64,000 nt of DNA from Xylaria sp. FL1777 (GCA_022578965.1 MU400667.1:1-64000); one strand, 5' to 3'; positions 25,863 to 37,076 are shown, numbered from the stretch's first letter. Translations and numbers: made by a program. The notes: a model not told the origin generated them from the sequence alone.

Positions 25863-27503
25863 ACGCTGTTACCGTACATGCATGGCGACGTCATGGGGAG
25901 GTGTAAAGGCCAGACCAAGTCCACCAACAGCGGCATAGGTAGCGGGATAATAACTGGTCGGAGTTCGAAGGTAAGGAAGAAAACGAACCACCCTATGAAG
26001 AAGAACATGAAGGAAAAGAAGTATTCTAGCAGCACATGCAATTCACTATCCGGCTTTGGCGCGTTGTTTGAAAAGGGAGAGAAAGGAAAGGAAAAAGAAA
26101 GGGAGAGAACGGAACAACACATACTGCAGTATCAGCGTGGAGATTCTACAACTCGAACATTAGTTGAGGACAACGATGATGAACCCGCGCAACTATCGTC
26201 AGCAGTGACATTGACATCGACAGCACCGCCATCATCGCTCTTCCCACCATTAACTACCCCAGTTTCTGCTTCTCTTCCTCTCCGTTCTTCTCATGCAGTG
26301 GTTGAAAAGACTTACTTACCACGCACTAAACCTCCAGTATTTCCATCTTTATCATCATCACTCTCACAGCCAGGATTTGATGTAGGAAAAGGAGGACGAC
26401 CATCGTCGGCGATAACAATCCACTCATCCTCCACTTCCCCCTCCTACTCCTCGTCATCATCATTATCATCACCAACAGCCGGCGTAATGGTAGCAGAAGT
26501 TCTTCGTCTATCGCCACCTCCACCTCCTTCCCTTACACCCTCGTTACCACCATCACCAATACCAACATCGATACCGACACTAACATCACCATCACCATCA
26601 ACGCCATCATCATTTCGACGAAAACACCTGCCACTAGGAATATCGATGCCCATACCTACGCCTAGAACTCAACCAACAGCACCCGGGGAAATCGCGTTGC
26701 CAGATTTAGTGGCGGAACCAACAGCTCCAACATCAGTGGAAGCAAAAGATGTGTCTAACAAGAACACAAAATTTACAAGAATAATACAGACAACACGAAC
26801 CCCATCCCCATCCCTAGCCCCAGACTCTACTCTTATCCCTGTGGTGGCTGCTGCTGATACTTCAACTGCTGCTTCTACTATATGGAGCCCCAAACCCTTC
26901 CCCATCCCCATGCATGTACTCAAACCTGTCTTAATAACACCAACACCGGCATTGATATCAACGCAACCACTATCACAACCATCACCACAAATAGCAATGC
27001 CGATGCCACCAATAAGGGAACAGCTCTCGCCCTCGCCCTCACGCCAACAGCTAGCTCGCGCACTGGGAGACATGCTAATAGCGCACCTGGGAGAATGTCT
27101 CGATGTGGGCCGCCAAGTGCGCGCGACGTGGCCGAGGATGCACGCCTCATCATTCCCATCTTCATTCTCACTATCAGCACCTCAGTTGACGGCATCCCCA
27201 CAAGCACAAGAACAACAGCAGCAACAGCAACAGCATCTATGTGACCAGATTGTAAACCTCGAGACACAGGGTCGCGCCATTGAAGAGGCACTGGCAGCTG
27301 TGTTGAATGGGAGGAATAATAAAACTGGTCAAGAAATAGGAATAGGAAAGAGAAAAGGGAAAGGAAAAGGCAACAGAGACGAAAAGGAGGGGGGAGGGAA
27401 AGACGTCGACAAGATCCACGTTGGCCACAACGATTTAAGATTCTTGCTATTTGACCTATTTCATATTGAATGTGGTGTAGTAGGTGAACAAGGTCTAAAG
27501 TAG
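25179..27503 (+). CDS. PolyQ and Pro/Ser/Thr-rich low-complexity protein (774 aa)
   Basis: A single open frame starts at ATG 25,179. Residues 1-110 look folded (WQHLVRHRIGPSEVRYLYF; IKSSLSYKLTIAEKEGFMWF). After that come acidic and basic low-complexity stretches, a polyQ run of about 20 residues encoded by pure CAA repeats (around 25,800-25,862), a long Pro/Ser/Thr region made of microsatellite-like triplets, a second short polyQ, and a possibly helical C-terminus (QIVNLETQGRAIEEALAAVL) followed by a Lys/Gly-rich tail. I do not recognise a family. Codon repetition suggests fast replication-slippage evolution. Minus-strand frames over the same span are shadows of the repeats. Whether the frame is translated throughout is uncertain. 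Confidence 0.6.
25800..25862 (+). repeat. (CAA)n microsatellite encoding polyglutamine
   Basis: About 20 uninterrupted CAA triplets lie within the 774-aa frame. The absence of synonymous CAG interruptions implies recent expansion and probable length polymorphism between strains. Confidence 0.9.
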
Positions 27504-27524
27504 GAAAGTATTGAAATGATTTAT

Positions 27525-28340
27525 CTATCTATCTATATTTTCTGCAGTAGCCAAGTAAAGCAGCAACAGCTCGGGCTGTGCCGGCGCCAGGTCTGCGACG
27601 GCGAGGAAAACCATGTCCTCCCTGCCGTCATTGTCCCCGTTTGCGCATGCTGTATTACTAGAATCAGAGTCAGAGTCAGAGCCCGAGCCCGAGCTCGAGC
27701 TGGGGGCTGAATGGAAAAGCAAAAGCAAGCGTATATATAGACTTGGGTGCCGCAATGCGTCGGCCTTGTCTGGTAAGCCGGATAGAGGGGACATAACACT
27801 GATGGTATTAATGATGTGGAGATAGAGAGGAAGGGTTTTGTTAAGATTCGGGAAGGGTTATTGATGCGTACGTCCTTGTTGAGGGCGTACACAAAGTTCC
27901 AGTACGATGGCCGCAGGTCTATTGCCAGATATTGTTGGTGGTGGTGTTCTTTTAGCGTTGTATATAGTCTTCCTCTTCTTCCAAGTCTGTCTCATCTGGC
28001 ACGGCGGTTGAGCAACTCGAGGTATGAGAACGGTCTGTTATTGCGATCTCAATCAACCATTGGGGTAGTCAACCAAGATCCACGGCCATGGGTTACAGGT
28101 CGGAAACCACGGGCTCTGGAGGTCGGGTAATCCAGTCGTCGCCCATACTCGTGGTACAGCCGACGTCGCAGGTGAGCCGAGGCGGATGACGTTGGGGATA
28201 GGTGGAGCTGCTGATTTCATAGGAAGAGAGGCCAAGAAGTAGCTTTGATGAACGATCAAGTGTAGGCTCTATGTCCGACTGGATGTTGTTGTTGTTGTTG
28301 TCCTTAGCTGAGGAGCTGGGCGAGTAGAATTGTTGTTATT
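27525..28340 (-). pseudogene. Probable broken or intron-rich minus-strand gene
   Basis: Ordered coding-like segments read leftwards. A first exon-like piece lies at ~28,100-28,338 (SDIEPTLDRSSKLLLGLSS ... WITRPPEPVVSDL) and ends at a GTAACC donor; after the AATAACAG acceptor comes FSYLELLNRRAR, an in-frame TGA, then YLAIDLRPSYWNFVYALNKD in the same frame. A last piece (GLPDKADALRHPSLYIRLLL ... LLLLYLATAENIDR) ends near 27,525. The TGA fits a CGA-to-TGA change. A possible GTACGC...TACCAG intron precedes the last piece but does not preserve its frame. No start codon is certain and no family is recognised. Confidence 0.4.
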
Positions 28341-29872
28341 CCAAGTACCGCACGTATTTAGTATGCCTATTGGGCATTGCAGCTTAGAATAGAGATCAGC
28401 AAAGGTGTGGCATGGAATTCAAACAAGATAAAGAAGATGAAAAAGGGCCAAAAAGGATACAAAAGCTCGCCTTTTGCGCCTCAGCCATAGCAGGATTAGG
28501 TAATCAGTAGTCGGATTCTGGGTAGTAGTCGGGTTGGATTGATTGGAGTAGTAGCAGAAGAGACTCCCACAGAGTGTCCTCCTCCTCCTCCTTTGCTTTT
28601 CCCACATTTCCACATGCCCACAGATAAAATCAACATACCTTGCCTGCTTGGAGTTCCCATCTACTCAATGGAATGCCAATTTACCGCGTCTCTTTATCTC
28701 GCCAGGCGGGCGAGTATGGTTGTGTTCTGCGGCCCATCTTTTGGCATATATGGCAGAAAAGTAGGGACAAAATCTGGGTTATAGATGAATTGCACGCATG
28801 ACTAGGACATGCACAATTAAAAGACAAAAGAAATCAATTGCGAAGGGGGTTATATTGTCTATTCAGGCATTTTCTGTCCTTTTAAGGTTGTTTATGGTGT
28901 TGTGTGACAGTTGTGAATTGGCTGAGTTGGAAAGATGGTGGAAGCCTGGATTTTGAGGATGTGTTGAACACGCAGTAATCAGATGAGTAGGTAAGCAGTT
29001 GCAAGCCGTGGCGAGAAGTAGCTAGACTAGGAACCTACCTAGGTACCTACTTAAGTCCTATTAGACAGGGACTGCAGCTGCAGTGGACCTGGGTTATGCA
29101 CATTCTGGGTAAGTGCGAGAGATGCGTGCAGTGTTTACTTACCTAGGTACTTACTGTATGTAGCCTATTAGTAGGTAAGTATAGGTCTCTGCATACCTAA
29201 AAGGTAGCCGCTACAGATCTAAAGTACCTGCAGCATGTACTTAAGTATATGGCCCACCCATTTAGCTACTGAAGTAAGGTACATAGGTAGGTACCTTAGG
29301 TCCATCGGTAGGTACGTTACGTTCTGTGTATGATGTATCACCCACGCTTTTTCTACCTACCCTTCCATCTTCCTATCTTCTTTTCCTTCATCTTTCTTCT
29401 CCTTCTTCAAAGGCCGAAAATCCCATATCTAAAGACTGACTTCCTTCTCTCCGAAATCCAATCATTGTCGTTGTTGTTATTGCATTTCACCCAAACCCTT
29501 TCATTTCGGCTGTCCTACCACCGTTGCTATCGCTAGCATCGGCATCGTCATTGTCACTGTCATCTGCATCTGTCCCGTATTGAGATGTATATGAGAGTGA
29601 TTGGGTGAGAGAGAGACTCGAATCTCTTGTGGAAGTCGACGTTGTTACCGAGGTCGAGATCAAGATAAGACAAGATCCATATCTGTGTCATCAGAACACG
29701 ATCGCGGCTATTGTCCCCTCTCGTTCTACATCCCATCCCTTGGAAGCTACTTCAGGAAAGAGAGTCATGGTTATATGAGATTGTGAGTGAGGGCGTGTAG
29801 TCTTTCTTTCTTTCTTTCCTTTCCAGCTTCCACTTCAATCTGACCATTATTTCATATCTCTCATTTTCACCA
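28341..29872. other. Intergenic region with clustered TAGGTACCTA motifs
   Basis: No convincing gene is seen. From 29,030 to 29,320 the motif ACCTAGGTACCTACTTA and close variants (TTACCTAGGTACTTAC, GGTAGGTACCTTAGG) recur at least six times on both strands. Similar motifs recur in other intergenic stretches of this window (about 48,500, 56,160 and 62,230-62,265). Short plus-strand frames here (for example near 29,330-29,536) are low-complexity. A TTTC microsatellite lies at about 29,800-29,822. Confidence 0.5.
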
Positions 29873-30133
29873 TCATTCATCTTGGCTACTTTCCAGAAAG
29901 ACGTTCCCTTTCCCTTTCTCTACCTCTCCTTTCTCATTGACTAACACATATAATACACGGACCAGTCTCACCAGCACATTAGAGAGAGAAGGCACATCCC
30001 GCGCATGGCGCATCTCGACTTGAGGTATTGGAACATCTTCAGATCCTGTGTCTCCGAATCCTCCGATTTCCCCAAATTCCTGCGGTGCCTCGCTCGTACG
30101 CCATTCCACCACCTCGTGCCGTCTCCTCATTGA
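29873..30133 (-). CDS. Possible small minus-strand ORF (~86 aa), low confidence
   Basis: From the ATG near 30,133 the frame reads MRRRHEVVEWRTSEAPQEF and continues with an acidic, moderately complex peptide ending SSQDE. Composition is protein-like, but length, lack of context and possible overlap with the promoter of the downstream gene keep confidence low. Confidence 0.2.
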   Translation of the reverse strand, partial: SMRRRHEVVEWRTSEAPQEFGEIGGFGDTGSEDVPIPQVEMRHARDVPSLSNVLVRLVRVLYVLVNEKGEVEKGKGNVFLESSQDE

Positions 30134-30431
30134 CTGACCCTTCCAGAGATAGACAGACAAGTCAGAGACACAGCCCGACAAAGAGAGAGGCAGGAGAAAT
30201 ATGAGGAAGAGAACTCTAAGTAAGGCGTAAATAAACCCGGAAAATTCAGAAATTACTAGCGAATTTTCTCGTTGTTAACTTGCCACCCCTTCTTTATTAA
30301 GCATCGAACCCCAAGCCTGTTCCGATCTCTCTATATCTCTCTGTCTTGCTTTGGGCTCCTGCACATGTCTATGCCTCCCTACCTCCATCCATACCTACAT
30401 GGGATAAATACATGCCTACGTATTTTGCATC

Positions 30432-33400
30432 ATGGCAGCAGCATCCACTACCGCTAGCCGCCTTGATTTGCGCGCGCAGGCCTTTAAGACGGCTCTTGAC
30501 CGATGCCTTGATGAGCAGGCCGCGTCCTATACCCAGGCAGTCCGGGAGTTCCGGCAGATCATCACCTTGTTCTACTCGGGATTTAGGAGTCGCGGCGCCA
30601 ATCGAAACCCTCCCAAAGCCTACGCTTGCGGCTTTGCGCTCTGGGCGTGCGCCAACCTCGGTCGCGAGCGCGTCCGCTATTGCATCAAGGCCTATTACCA
30701 TGACACGACACCGCATCTAGATCCGCGTAGATGTCGTTTGGTCCGCAATGTTGTCAGGATCGCCAGTTCCCCTCTGTTGACCGACATCTGGGACGTCTAT
30801 CTCTTCTTCGGCCCCTACGTTGCGCGAGGTGTCCATGGTCTTACTTTTCTTGCTAAAGCTCTTGACGCTGTTTCTACCGTTACATCTTCTACCGACAAAT
30901 CGCTTTCGTCTTCTTCTGCTGCTTCCGCTTCTTCTTCTATATCCAGTACCGACTCCGTTATCCATGTCTATCAGGAAGCTATTGAGCAGCGCCGCAAAAA
31001 GTTGGACGCGGCGTATTCTGGAGTAGGCATCCTAGACGAAGAGCTCGAGATCCCATTCAAGGCTGCTTTTATAGTTGATGCAGCTCACGTTCTAACCGCC
31101 AAGTACAAGAAGAAGGCCGACGACGCAGATGCCGATTCAGATGCCGCCTATAATGACGATGACGAGGCTCACTTTATTGATGAGTTACTGCAAGACGGAG
31201 GAGTAGAAGAAGAAGGAGGAGGAGGAGAAGAAGGAGAAGAAGAAGAAGAAGCAGGTCACACCATTGTTAATGTCGCGAATGACGAGCTTGAATTGGGTCG
31301 GTGCGCTTACGCAGCTCTACCTAGTTCTCCGCTTGGGCATCTCGACCTCGCCCGCGCGCATAGCAACCATCATAGCAATCATCATAGCACAATTTCTACG
31401 AAATCCGCGCCGGTCAGAAGATCATCATCATTACCGCGCAAGCTACCTGCTTCCGTTCCTCTTCTCTCCAGCCGTCATTCTAGTCCCAAGTTTGATGTTA
31501 TAACTAGGTTCGATGCGACAGAAAATGACTCAGACAATGCTTCAGTCATCTGGGACGATCCTCCAACAAACACCAAACGCGATGGTGTGGGGGTTGATTC
31601 TGTTGTCATGGATACATCACCCATTGAGGACGTGATGGATTTTCCAATGGGTGGAGAAGAAGACGAAGACGAAGACGAAGACGAAGAAAATGGGGAAGGT
31701 ATAGAAGAAGACATACGCCTCAAGAAAAACCTGGTTCAACTACAACAAAGCCCCGAGAATAGCAATGTCATTTCCAAGATACCATTCCCAGTGCTTCGTG
31801 AACATAGTAGCCTTGTTGATACGTGCAACCGTCTCTGCTTCGATTCAACCGGCCCAGGTGAGATGATACGTGGCTTGGACAGTCTTAAACCTCAGACTTG
31901 GTTGAACGACCATGTCATCAACAAGATTTTGAGCGACCATGAGACGGAATATGCCGGTTCTGTTGACACCGTTACAATGAAGGTGGTCGTGGCAGAGACC
32001 CCTCCTAGATGGATGCACACGCCACCACGAAAACGACTGGCCGGCCTGGCAGAGAAGCAGTTCCTAGTGATGCCACTGAATATTGGAGAGCTTCATTGGG
32101 CTAGGTACTCGTTTGACTCTCACACGGGCATCCTCCAATGGTACGATGGCGTTTCCTGTGTTCCGTATCGTCAAGAAGCCATATATGCCTTTCTTGATTG
32201 GCTATATCAGGGCCATGCTTGTGATGAAGAAGGAGTGGCAGCAGCAGTGAGAGAAGCAGAGGACAGTAATGCTAATGCTTATGCCAATGCTTATGCCAAT
32301 GCTGGAGGGGTAGTTCCGGTTCTATGGAAGCAAAAGAAAGAGAAGAAATCTTTGATTCAACTTCAAATCGTCAAGGTAAATATTTCACTTATTATGATAG
32401 CTTTGCTTGGACCAAAGTTGAGCCAAGGAGAGAGAGTCACAATGAAAGCAGAACGTGAAATTTAGTAACACTAATACTGAGATATCAAACGGGTATATAT
32501 GCTGATTTCAATATAGGGTATCCATCAACGAAATACCTACGACTGTGGCGTCATCCTCTTGGATCAGGCTACGCGATTTCTCCAGGCCACGGAACAGTAC
32601 TCCGGCAACAGAACCAAGAATAGGATTAGGGCCAGCACGACCTCGGCCTTGGCCACTGCGGGCGCGGATATGGATATGGACCTAGATATGGATAGGGACG
32701 TAGACACAGGGGCCAGATCCTTCGAATCAGCCGCACGCCGCCGTCTTCTCTCTGCTCAATTTACTACTTCAGTAGCCCTCGCACCACCTGAACTCGAGTT
32801 GTTTCTGTCTCTGGGAATAACGGATGATCGCGACAGGATGCTAAACTTCAAAGTTAGTCACCTTGCCGCCGTCTTTCAGAAATTTCATAGTGCAGCCACA
32901 GATCTCTGCAATGTGATACCTGGAGCTAGAGCTGCGCAGATAGTGTTAGGTTTGCCCGGCTTCATCGAGATACGTCGGACGAGAGTGGTCCTCGAAGCCT
33001 CTGTTGAGATTTGGGGTCACCTTATGGCTCATCTGCATGAACAGGTTGTGCGGACAATCCGTGAGATACATACATGTTCAACCAAAAAGAGAAAGCGTGA
33101 TGAGAATGACGATGGGGATGATGGCCTAGTAGACTTTAGGCTTGAAGGTTATCACCGACGATGGTCGTTGATTCAAGAATGGCTGTGCTTGCCTCCTCTT
33201 TTAAGTCCCAGCGAGCTAGGTGCTCCTAGGCATGTGTCCTCCTCTAACGTGGGCATCATGAGCATTGCTGGAGGTGGTGGTAAGAGCAGCAGCAGGGCCA
33301 CAGGTAGCCGTGGCGTCAATACCATGAAGGGATCGAATGAGCATAATCTCGCCCCTTTCTTCCAAACCCTCGATGGTATGTACACCATGTTCGATGCGTC

Positions 33401-33632
33401 AGTTAAAACACTCCACGGTGCAGGGGGGTCGATGGCTGTTGTCATAAACGAGGAAATGAAGCGACGAAAAGAGCAGAAAGAAAAAGAGGAGGAAGAGGAG
33501 GCTAAGAATAAGAATCGCCGGGTGATATTATTGATCACCATTTTACAACTACGGGCAGCTACACGGCACTTCTGCCACGCAAATAAAAAGATGGTTATGT
33601 ATAAACAAGCTATAAAAGTGCTTAAAAGCTAA
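30432..33632 (+). CDS. Ulp1/SENP-like (C48) cysteine protease-domain protein (~1,019 aa)
   Basis: Exon 1 is 30,432-32,375 and exon 2 is 32,517-33,632; the 141-nt intron (GTAAAT ... ATATAG, branch CTAATAC) joins in phase 0. The catalytic-domain signature is clear: W490 in TWLNDHVINKIL, His555 in LNIGELHWARYSF, Asp572 in ILQWYDGV, and Gln652/Cys658 in GIHQRNTYDCGVILL, split across the intron exactly as the C48 order requires. C48 enzymes process or remove SUMO-like modifiers. The N-terminal ~480 residues are an unrecognised globular part (1-150) followed by Ser- and Asp/Glu-rich low complexity. The C-terminal ~340 residues after the Cys are extra to the usual domain and include KKRKRDENDDGDDG and a Lys/Glu coiled stretch. 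The last ~40 codons run into AT-rich sequence, so the true 3' end may differ. Confidence 0.75.
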
Positions 33633-33713
33633 TGATTATTAAAACTTTTATATTTTAATGATTAAAGATTTAGTTATATTTAACACTTATATCTAATAAC
33701 TACGTACCTTGAT

Positions 33714-35732
33714 TTATTCCTTGCACGGCACTAACCCGTGCACATCAGAGCTCAGGCTTCCGCAATACTTAGCTAGACCCCTAGCGGCTTCGTTAAATAA
33801 ATCAATCATCAAGTCTAGCTGACGAGGTGTCCAGCCCATCAACGCGTCGTCGAAATCTTCGTTATCACCTGCGTTGTCCCCTTCATTACCTCCCCGTCGG
33901 TCACCGTCCCCGTCCCCGTCCCCGCCCCCGGCCCCGTTTTCCGTCCCGGGATTGTTGTCTTTCTCCGCCTCGTCCTCATCATACGCTCCCGCCCCCCCCT
34001 TATCCTTCTCCATCCTGTCTTCATCCTCCTTTCTCCACCTCCCGACAACCCCGCCATACCCTACGCTCGAAGCCCACCAGTTGTTTCTCCCCAGCACGGC
34101 CATATCGGCGCAGAACTCGTCCAGCGGGCCCAGAATAGACTCCGTCGCTTTGATCGCGTTGTCAAGTTGTGCCAGGATATCGCTTTCGTCTCTGCTCCCT
34201 TGCTTGGCCCGCTTCAAGATCCGCCAGATCCCCTCCCTAAATTGTAGTAGATCCTGCAAATAGCTGTCCAGCAGCATCTGCCAAGCGTGGCTGTATTTTC
34301 CACATTCATCCTGGAAGTTCGTGCACAGCCCGCACCCCAACCACCACCAGAGTTCATCGTTGTTCTCCTGATAAGTCTCTGTGTCTATCGTCTGTTTAAA
34401 CCTGGGTGGCAAATTCCGCCACACTGTCCGTTTCATCTTAAGACCGACTACTGACCAGCGCATAATACGGTGGCTCTTATATACCAATTCCCGCATTCGT
34501 TTCTGCTGAGGCGGCAAGGCCATGCATAGGGACAGCAGCGCGTCATTCTCTTCTTGTTCTTGGCTTTGATCGTAGTTGTTGTTTTTGTTTCCCTCCTCGA
34601 CAGCTGCTCTTCGCGCTCGCGAGCAGAACATCGCTACGCTCCTGGTGTCTAGCTCATCACCACCAGCACTATTATCCCTGCCGTTACGTTCATGGTTATA
34701 CGTGACCTCGTTATACTTCCAAAAATTAGTCATGCTTCCAAACACCCCGAGGCCCTGCAACTCGTCCAATATTGCCCAAACGGGGCCCACGCTTTCGTTC
34801 ACGAATATAGTTGTTAGGTTTCGTAGCAACCGCTCCGACGGGATCGTGATGGACGAGGGCCCGCAGAGTATCTCGAGCAGCCAGTTCTCATACTTGCGCC
34901 GCTGCTCGGCGTACGGTCTTAGTGGAACCCCGCGGAGCCTTGATTTGGGGGGATCTATCGCTCGCCTTTCTGGCCATAGCGGCAGGTGAAAGGATGCCGA
35001 TAGGAAGGGGCTGGTGTTGCTGCTGTCATCTGCCAGTCTCGTCGTCGTAAAGAGGACGAGGATAACGCCAAGCGCAAAGCAGATCAGGCCGTATAGCCGC
35101 TGCCACTGCCTGGTGTCATGGCGACTGGTGTTGTTTGCGAGATGCCGTAGGAATGGGTTGAGGGTACATTGTGCGTAGTCTTGATGGCGGTAAGGGCCGT
35201 GGCGATAACGTTGGCCGCGGCGGTGGCCGTTCCCTCCCCGAAGGTACATGGTGCGGTTCGGTCCCAAGACGATGTGAACATCCGCGTCATCATCCTTGTC
35301 ACTGTCATCGTCATGGGCAGCCACAGGGGTCCCCTCATTAGCGGCCTCCCTTCCCTTTCCACTTCCGTTCCCATTACTTGGTATCACTGTCCTCTTTTTT
35401 CTCATATCGGCCCTGTCCCCATCTGCATCTGCACCAGTACTACCATCTTGGGGGTAGAATTGAAGAAAGATGCCGTCATTGTAGAACTCATCTGCGGACG
35501 ATGACGAGCCAGACTCGGAAGAGGACTCTATTTCATCAAGCTTGCCGTTGTTGTCATCATTGTTGTTGGCGCTATCTGCTTCACCCTCCCTAATGTGGCG
35601 TTGGTGTTGTTGCGCTGCGAAAGATGATGTGTACTTTCTTCCGGTGTAATGTTGTATGGGGATATAGAGGGTTTGATAGGGTGGTGTCAATGATGATGGC
35701 CTGTTTGAACTGTTCTTGTCTTCCCTGGCCAT
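33714..35732 (-). CDS. Unrecognised one-TM protein with long acidic regions (672 aa)
   Basis: A single open frame starts at ATG 35,732. Residues 1-200 are hydrophilic (Asn/Asp/Ser-rich, then His/Arg/Tyr-rich). One hydrophobic helix, about residues 212-232 (LYGLICFALGVILVLFTTTR), is a probable membrane span. It is followed by a folded-looking region (YENWLLEILCGPSSITIPS; LQGLGVFGSMTNFWKYNE; a Trp/Cys-rich NDELWWWLGCGLCTNF) and an acidic Gly/Asp-repeat stretch, ending GLAKYCGSLSSDVHGLVPC. The TM-plus-disorder plan resembles the gene at 22,335, but I see no clear sequence similarity. It converges with the C48-like gene, separated by about 80 bp of AT-rich sequence. No family is recognised. Confidence 0.65.
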   Translation of the reverse strand: MAREDKNSSNRPSSLTPPYQTLYIPIQHYTGRKYTSSFAAQQHQRHIREGEADSANNNDDNNGKLDEIESSSESGSSSSADEFYNDGIFLQFYPQDGSTGADADGDRADMRKKRTVIPSNGNGSGKGREAANEGTPVAAHDDDSDKDDDADVHIVLGPNRTMYLRGGNGHRRGQRYRHGPYRHQDYAQCTLNPFLRHLANNTSRHDTRQWQRLYGLICFALGVILVLFTTTRLADDSSNTSPFLSASFHLPLWPERRAIDPPKSRLRGVPLRPYAEQRRKYENWLLEILCGPSSITIPSERLLRNLTTIFVNESVGPVWAILDELQGLGVFGSMTNFWKYNEVTYNHERNGRDNSAGGDELDTRSVAMFCSRARRAAVEEGNKNNNYDQSQEQEENDALLSLCMALPPQQKRMRELVYKSHRIMRWSVVGLKMKRTVWRNLPPRFKQTIDTETYQENNDELWWWLGCGLCTNFQDECGKYSHAWQMLLDSYLQDLLQFREGIWRILKRAKQGSRDESDILAQLDNAIKATESILGPLDEFCADMAVLGRNNWWASSVGYGGVVGRWRKEDEDRMEKDKGGAGAYDEDEAEKDNNPGTENGAGGGDGDGDGDRRGGNEGDNAGDNEDFDDALMGWTPRQLDLMIDLFNEAARGLAKYCGSLSSDVHGLVPCKE

Positions 35733-35739
35733 GTCTTGT

Positions 35740-36106
35740 TGGATCAGGCTTGGACTTGCAATCGATTGGTGGAGACAATTTCTTGAGAACGAAACAAAAT
35801 ATTGCAGAAAGGGGTTTTCGAAGCGCAGTGAATGAATGAATTAAGCAGTCAAGACTTGGTGTTGACATTCTCTCATTTAGTTATTAGTAGTTTCTTTGTT
35901 AGGTGATTTGAACAAACAGCCATTTCTGCATGCAGCATGCCTTTTATGTTATTAACAGCTATTTAAGCCATGCAACAATTATTCTTTTAAAGTGATATAT
36001 TTTATAAGCATTTAACCATTTGTATTGTGTAATAATAACAATTGAAAAATCAATGTTAATTTCATGTTAATTAAAAAAATAGCCTTTTTAATCAAGTTCA
36101 TGTGTA
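35740..36106. other. Intergenic, with an AT-rich patch
   Basis: Upstream sequence of the minus-strand gene. Bases 35,880-36,100 are markedly AT-rich and may be a short mobile-element relic. Nothing else is supportable. Confidence 0.4.
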
Positions 36107-36890
36107 GAGGTTCGTGGCCCTGGGTGAGGAGATTACGGCATTCAAAGACTTGATCGCGCGGCTTCGGAAGCAACTTTAGGTCCAGGACAACAATTTCGTG
36201 CGTCTAGACCAGGAAATCCGAGGAAACGATGTCATGATCAATTGGTACAAGTTCAAGCTAGGCGAGCTGAAGGAGATGATTTCAGATCAGCAGCAGTAGG
36301 GGAAAAGACAGGAAGTCTGAGCCTTAGAAGTCGGTCTCGGTGTGGGCACAGATCTAACTTAGGCCTAATATGTAACCATAGTGATAGTAGTGATTGAACA
36401 ATGAGGATAGAGGCGAGCGGACAGACCCCACCTCTTGAATCTTTCTTTGGTGACCTTGACAACGACGACAATGGAAAATGTGACCTGGAGAAAACAAGGA
36501 GAAGCAGAGTGAGGCTGAGCTTGGTAGACACAAAGCTCAACAAGCGGAGAAGGAAACCACCATCACCCTCCAAGCGGCGCACATCGAAGAGCTCCAAAAA
36601 AAAAAAAAAGCGGGCGATCAAAATAAAATCAAGAAAAAGATGAATCCTGCTCGCTATAGTGCGCACCGAACTTGTAGACCGAGACGTCGCCATTTCTCAT
36701 TCTATCATACACATCGGCCAGCTACGGTCCATCATCCATAGGTACCAGTACACCGCGATGACAGCGAACGAGCTACGCAGAGAGTGTTGGGTGCGAGATC
36801 TAGACGAAGTGCCGCGTTACAATGTGAAAAAGGAGAGGTTCATTTAGGCGCTTCTTGATTATGACGAGCAGCGCGAAGATGTGGATCTTG
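36107..36890 (+). pseudogene. Decayed coiled-coil protein gene
   Basis: Plus-strand frames give FVALGEEITAFKDLIARLRK, an in-frame TAG, then NNFVRLDQEIRGNDVMINWY and KFKLGELKEMISDQQQ with a terminating TAG at ~36,299. After a frame change come AEKETTITLQAAHIEELQ (before a poly-A run at ~36,596-36,609) and TELVDRDVAISHSIIHIGQ to about 36,847. The heptad-like helical style is consistent throughout, so I read one coiled-coil gene broken by stops (the first fits CAG-to-TAG) and slippage at the A-run. A MITE-like inverted repeat begins inside its continuation at 36,891. Confidence 0.5.
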
Positions 36891-37042
36891 TGTTACGCAA
36901 AATGACGCCGTTGTTGCGATCAGTGCAACAGCGGTCGACAGCAAACGCTAGGGCACACACATTGGTTAGTATATTTATTGCGTAGATGTGGATATATACC
37001 ATTGTTGCACTGATCGCAACAACGACGTCGCTTTGCGTGACA
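36891..37042. mobile_element. 152-bp MITE-like inverted repeat
   Basis: Arms of 40 bp (36,891-36,930 and 37,003-37,042) match at 36 of 40 positions; all four mismatches are transitions. Both arms contain GTTGTTGCGATCAGTGCAAC, and the outer ends read TGTTACGCAAA and TGTCACGCAAA. The 72-bp centre is non-coding. No target duplication is clear. The element interrupts or abuts the decayed coiled-coil gene. Confidence 0.65.
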
Positions 37043-37076
37043 ATATTGCATATATTGGGTGGACGTGAGGCTTTCT

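Noticed and set aside
25362..26653. Minus-strand ORFs opposite the polyQ gene
   Set aside because: They are shadows of triplet repeats (polyLeu, polyCys or polyVal opposite CAA and similar runs).
33827..35504. Plus-strand ORFs opposite the 672-aa TM protein
   Set aside because: The minus frame is far longer with a protein-like TM and folded region; the plus frames are Arg/Pro/Ser-rich shadows.
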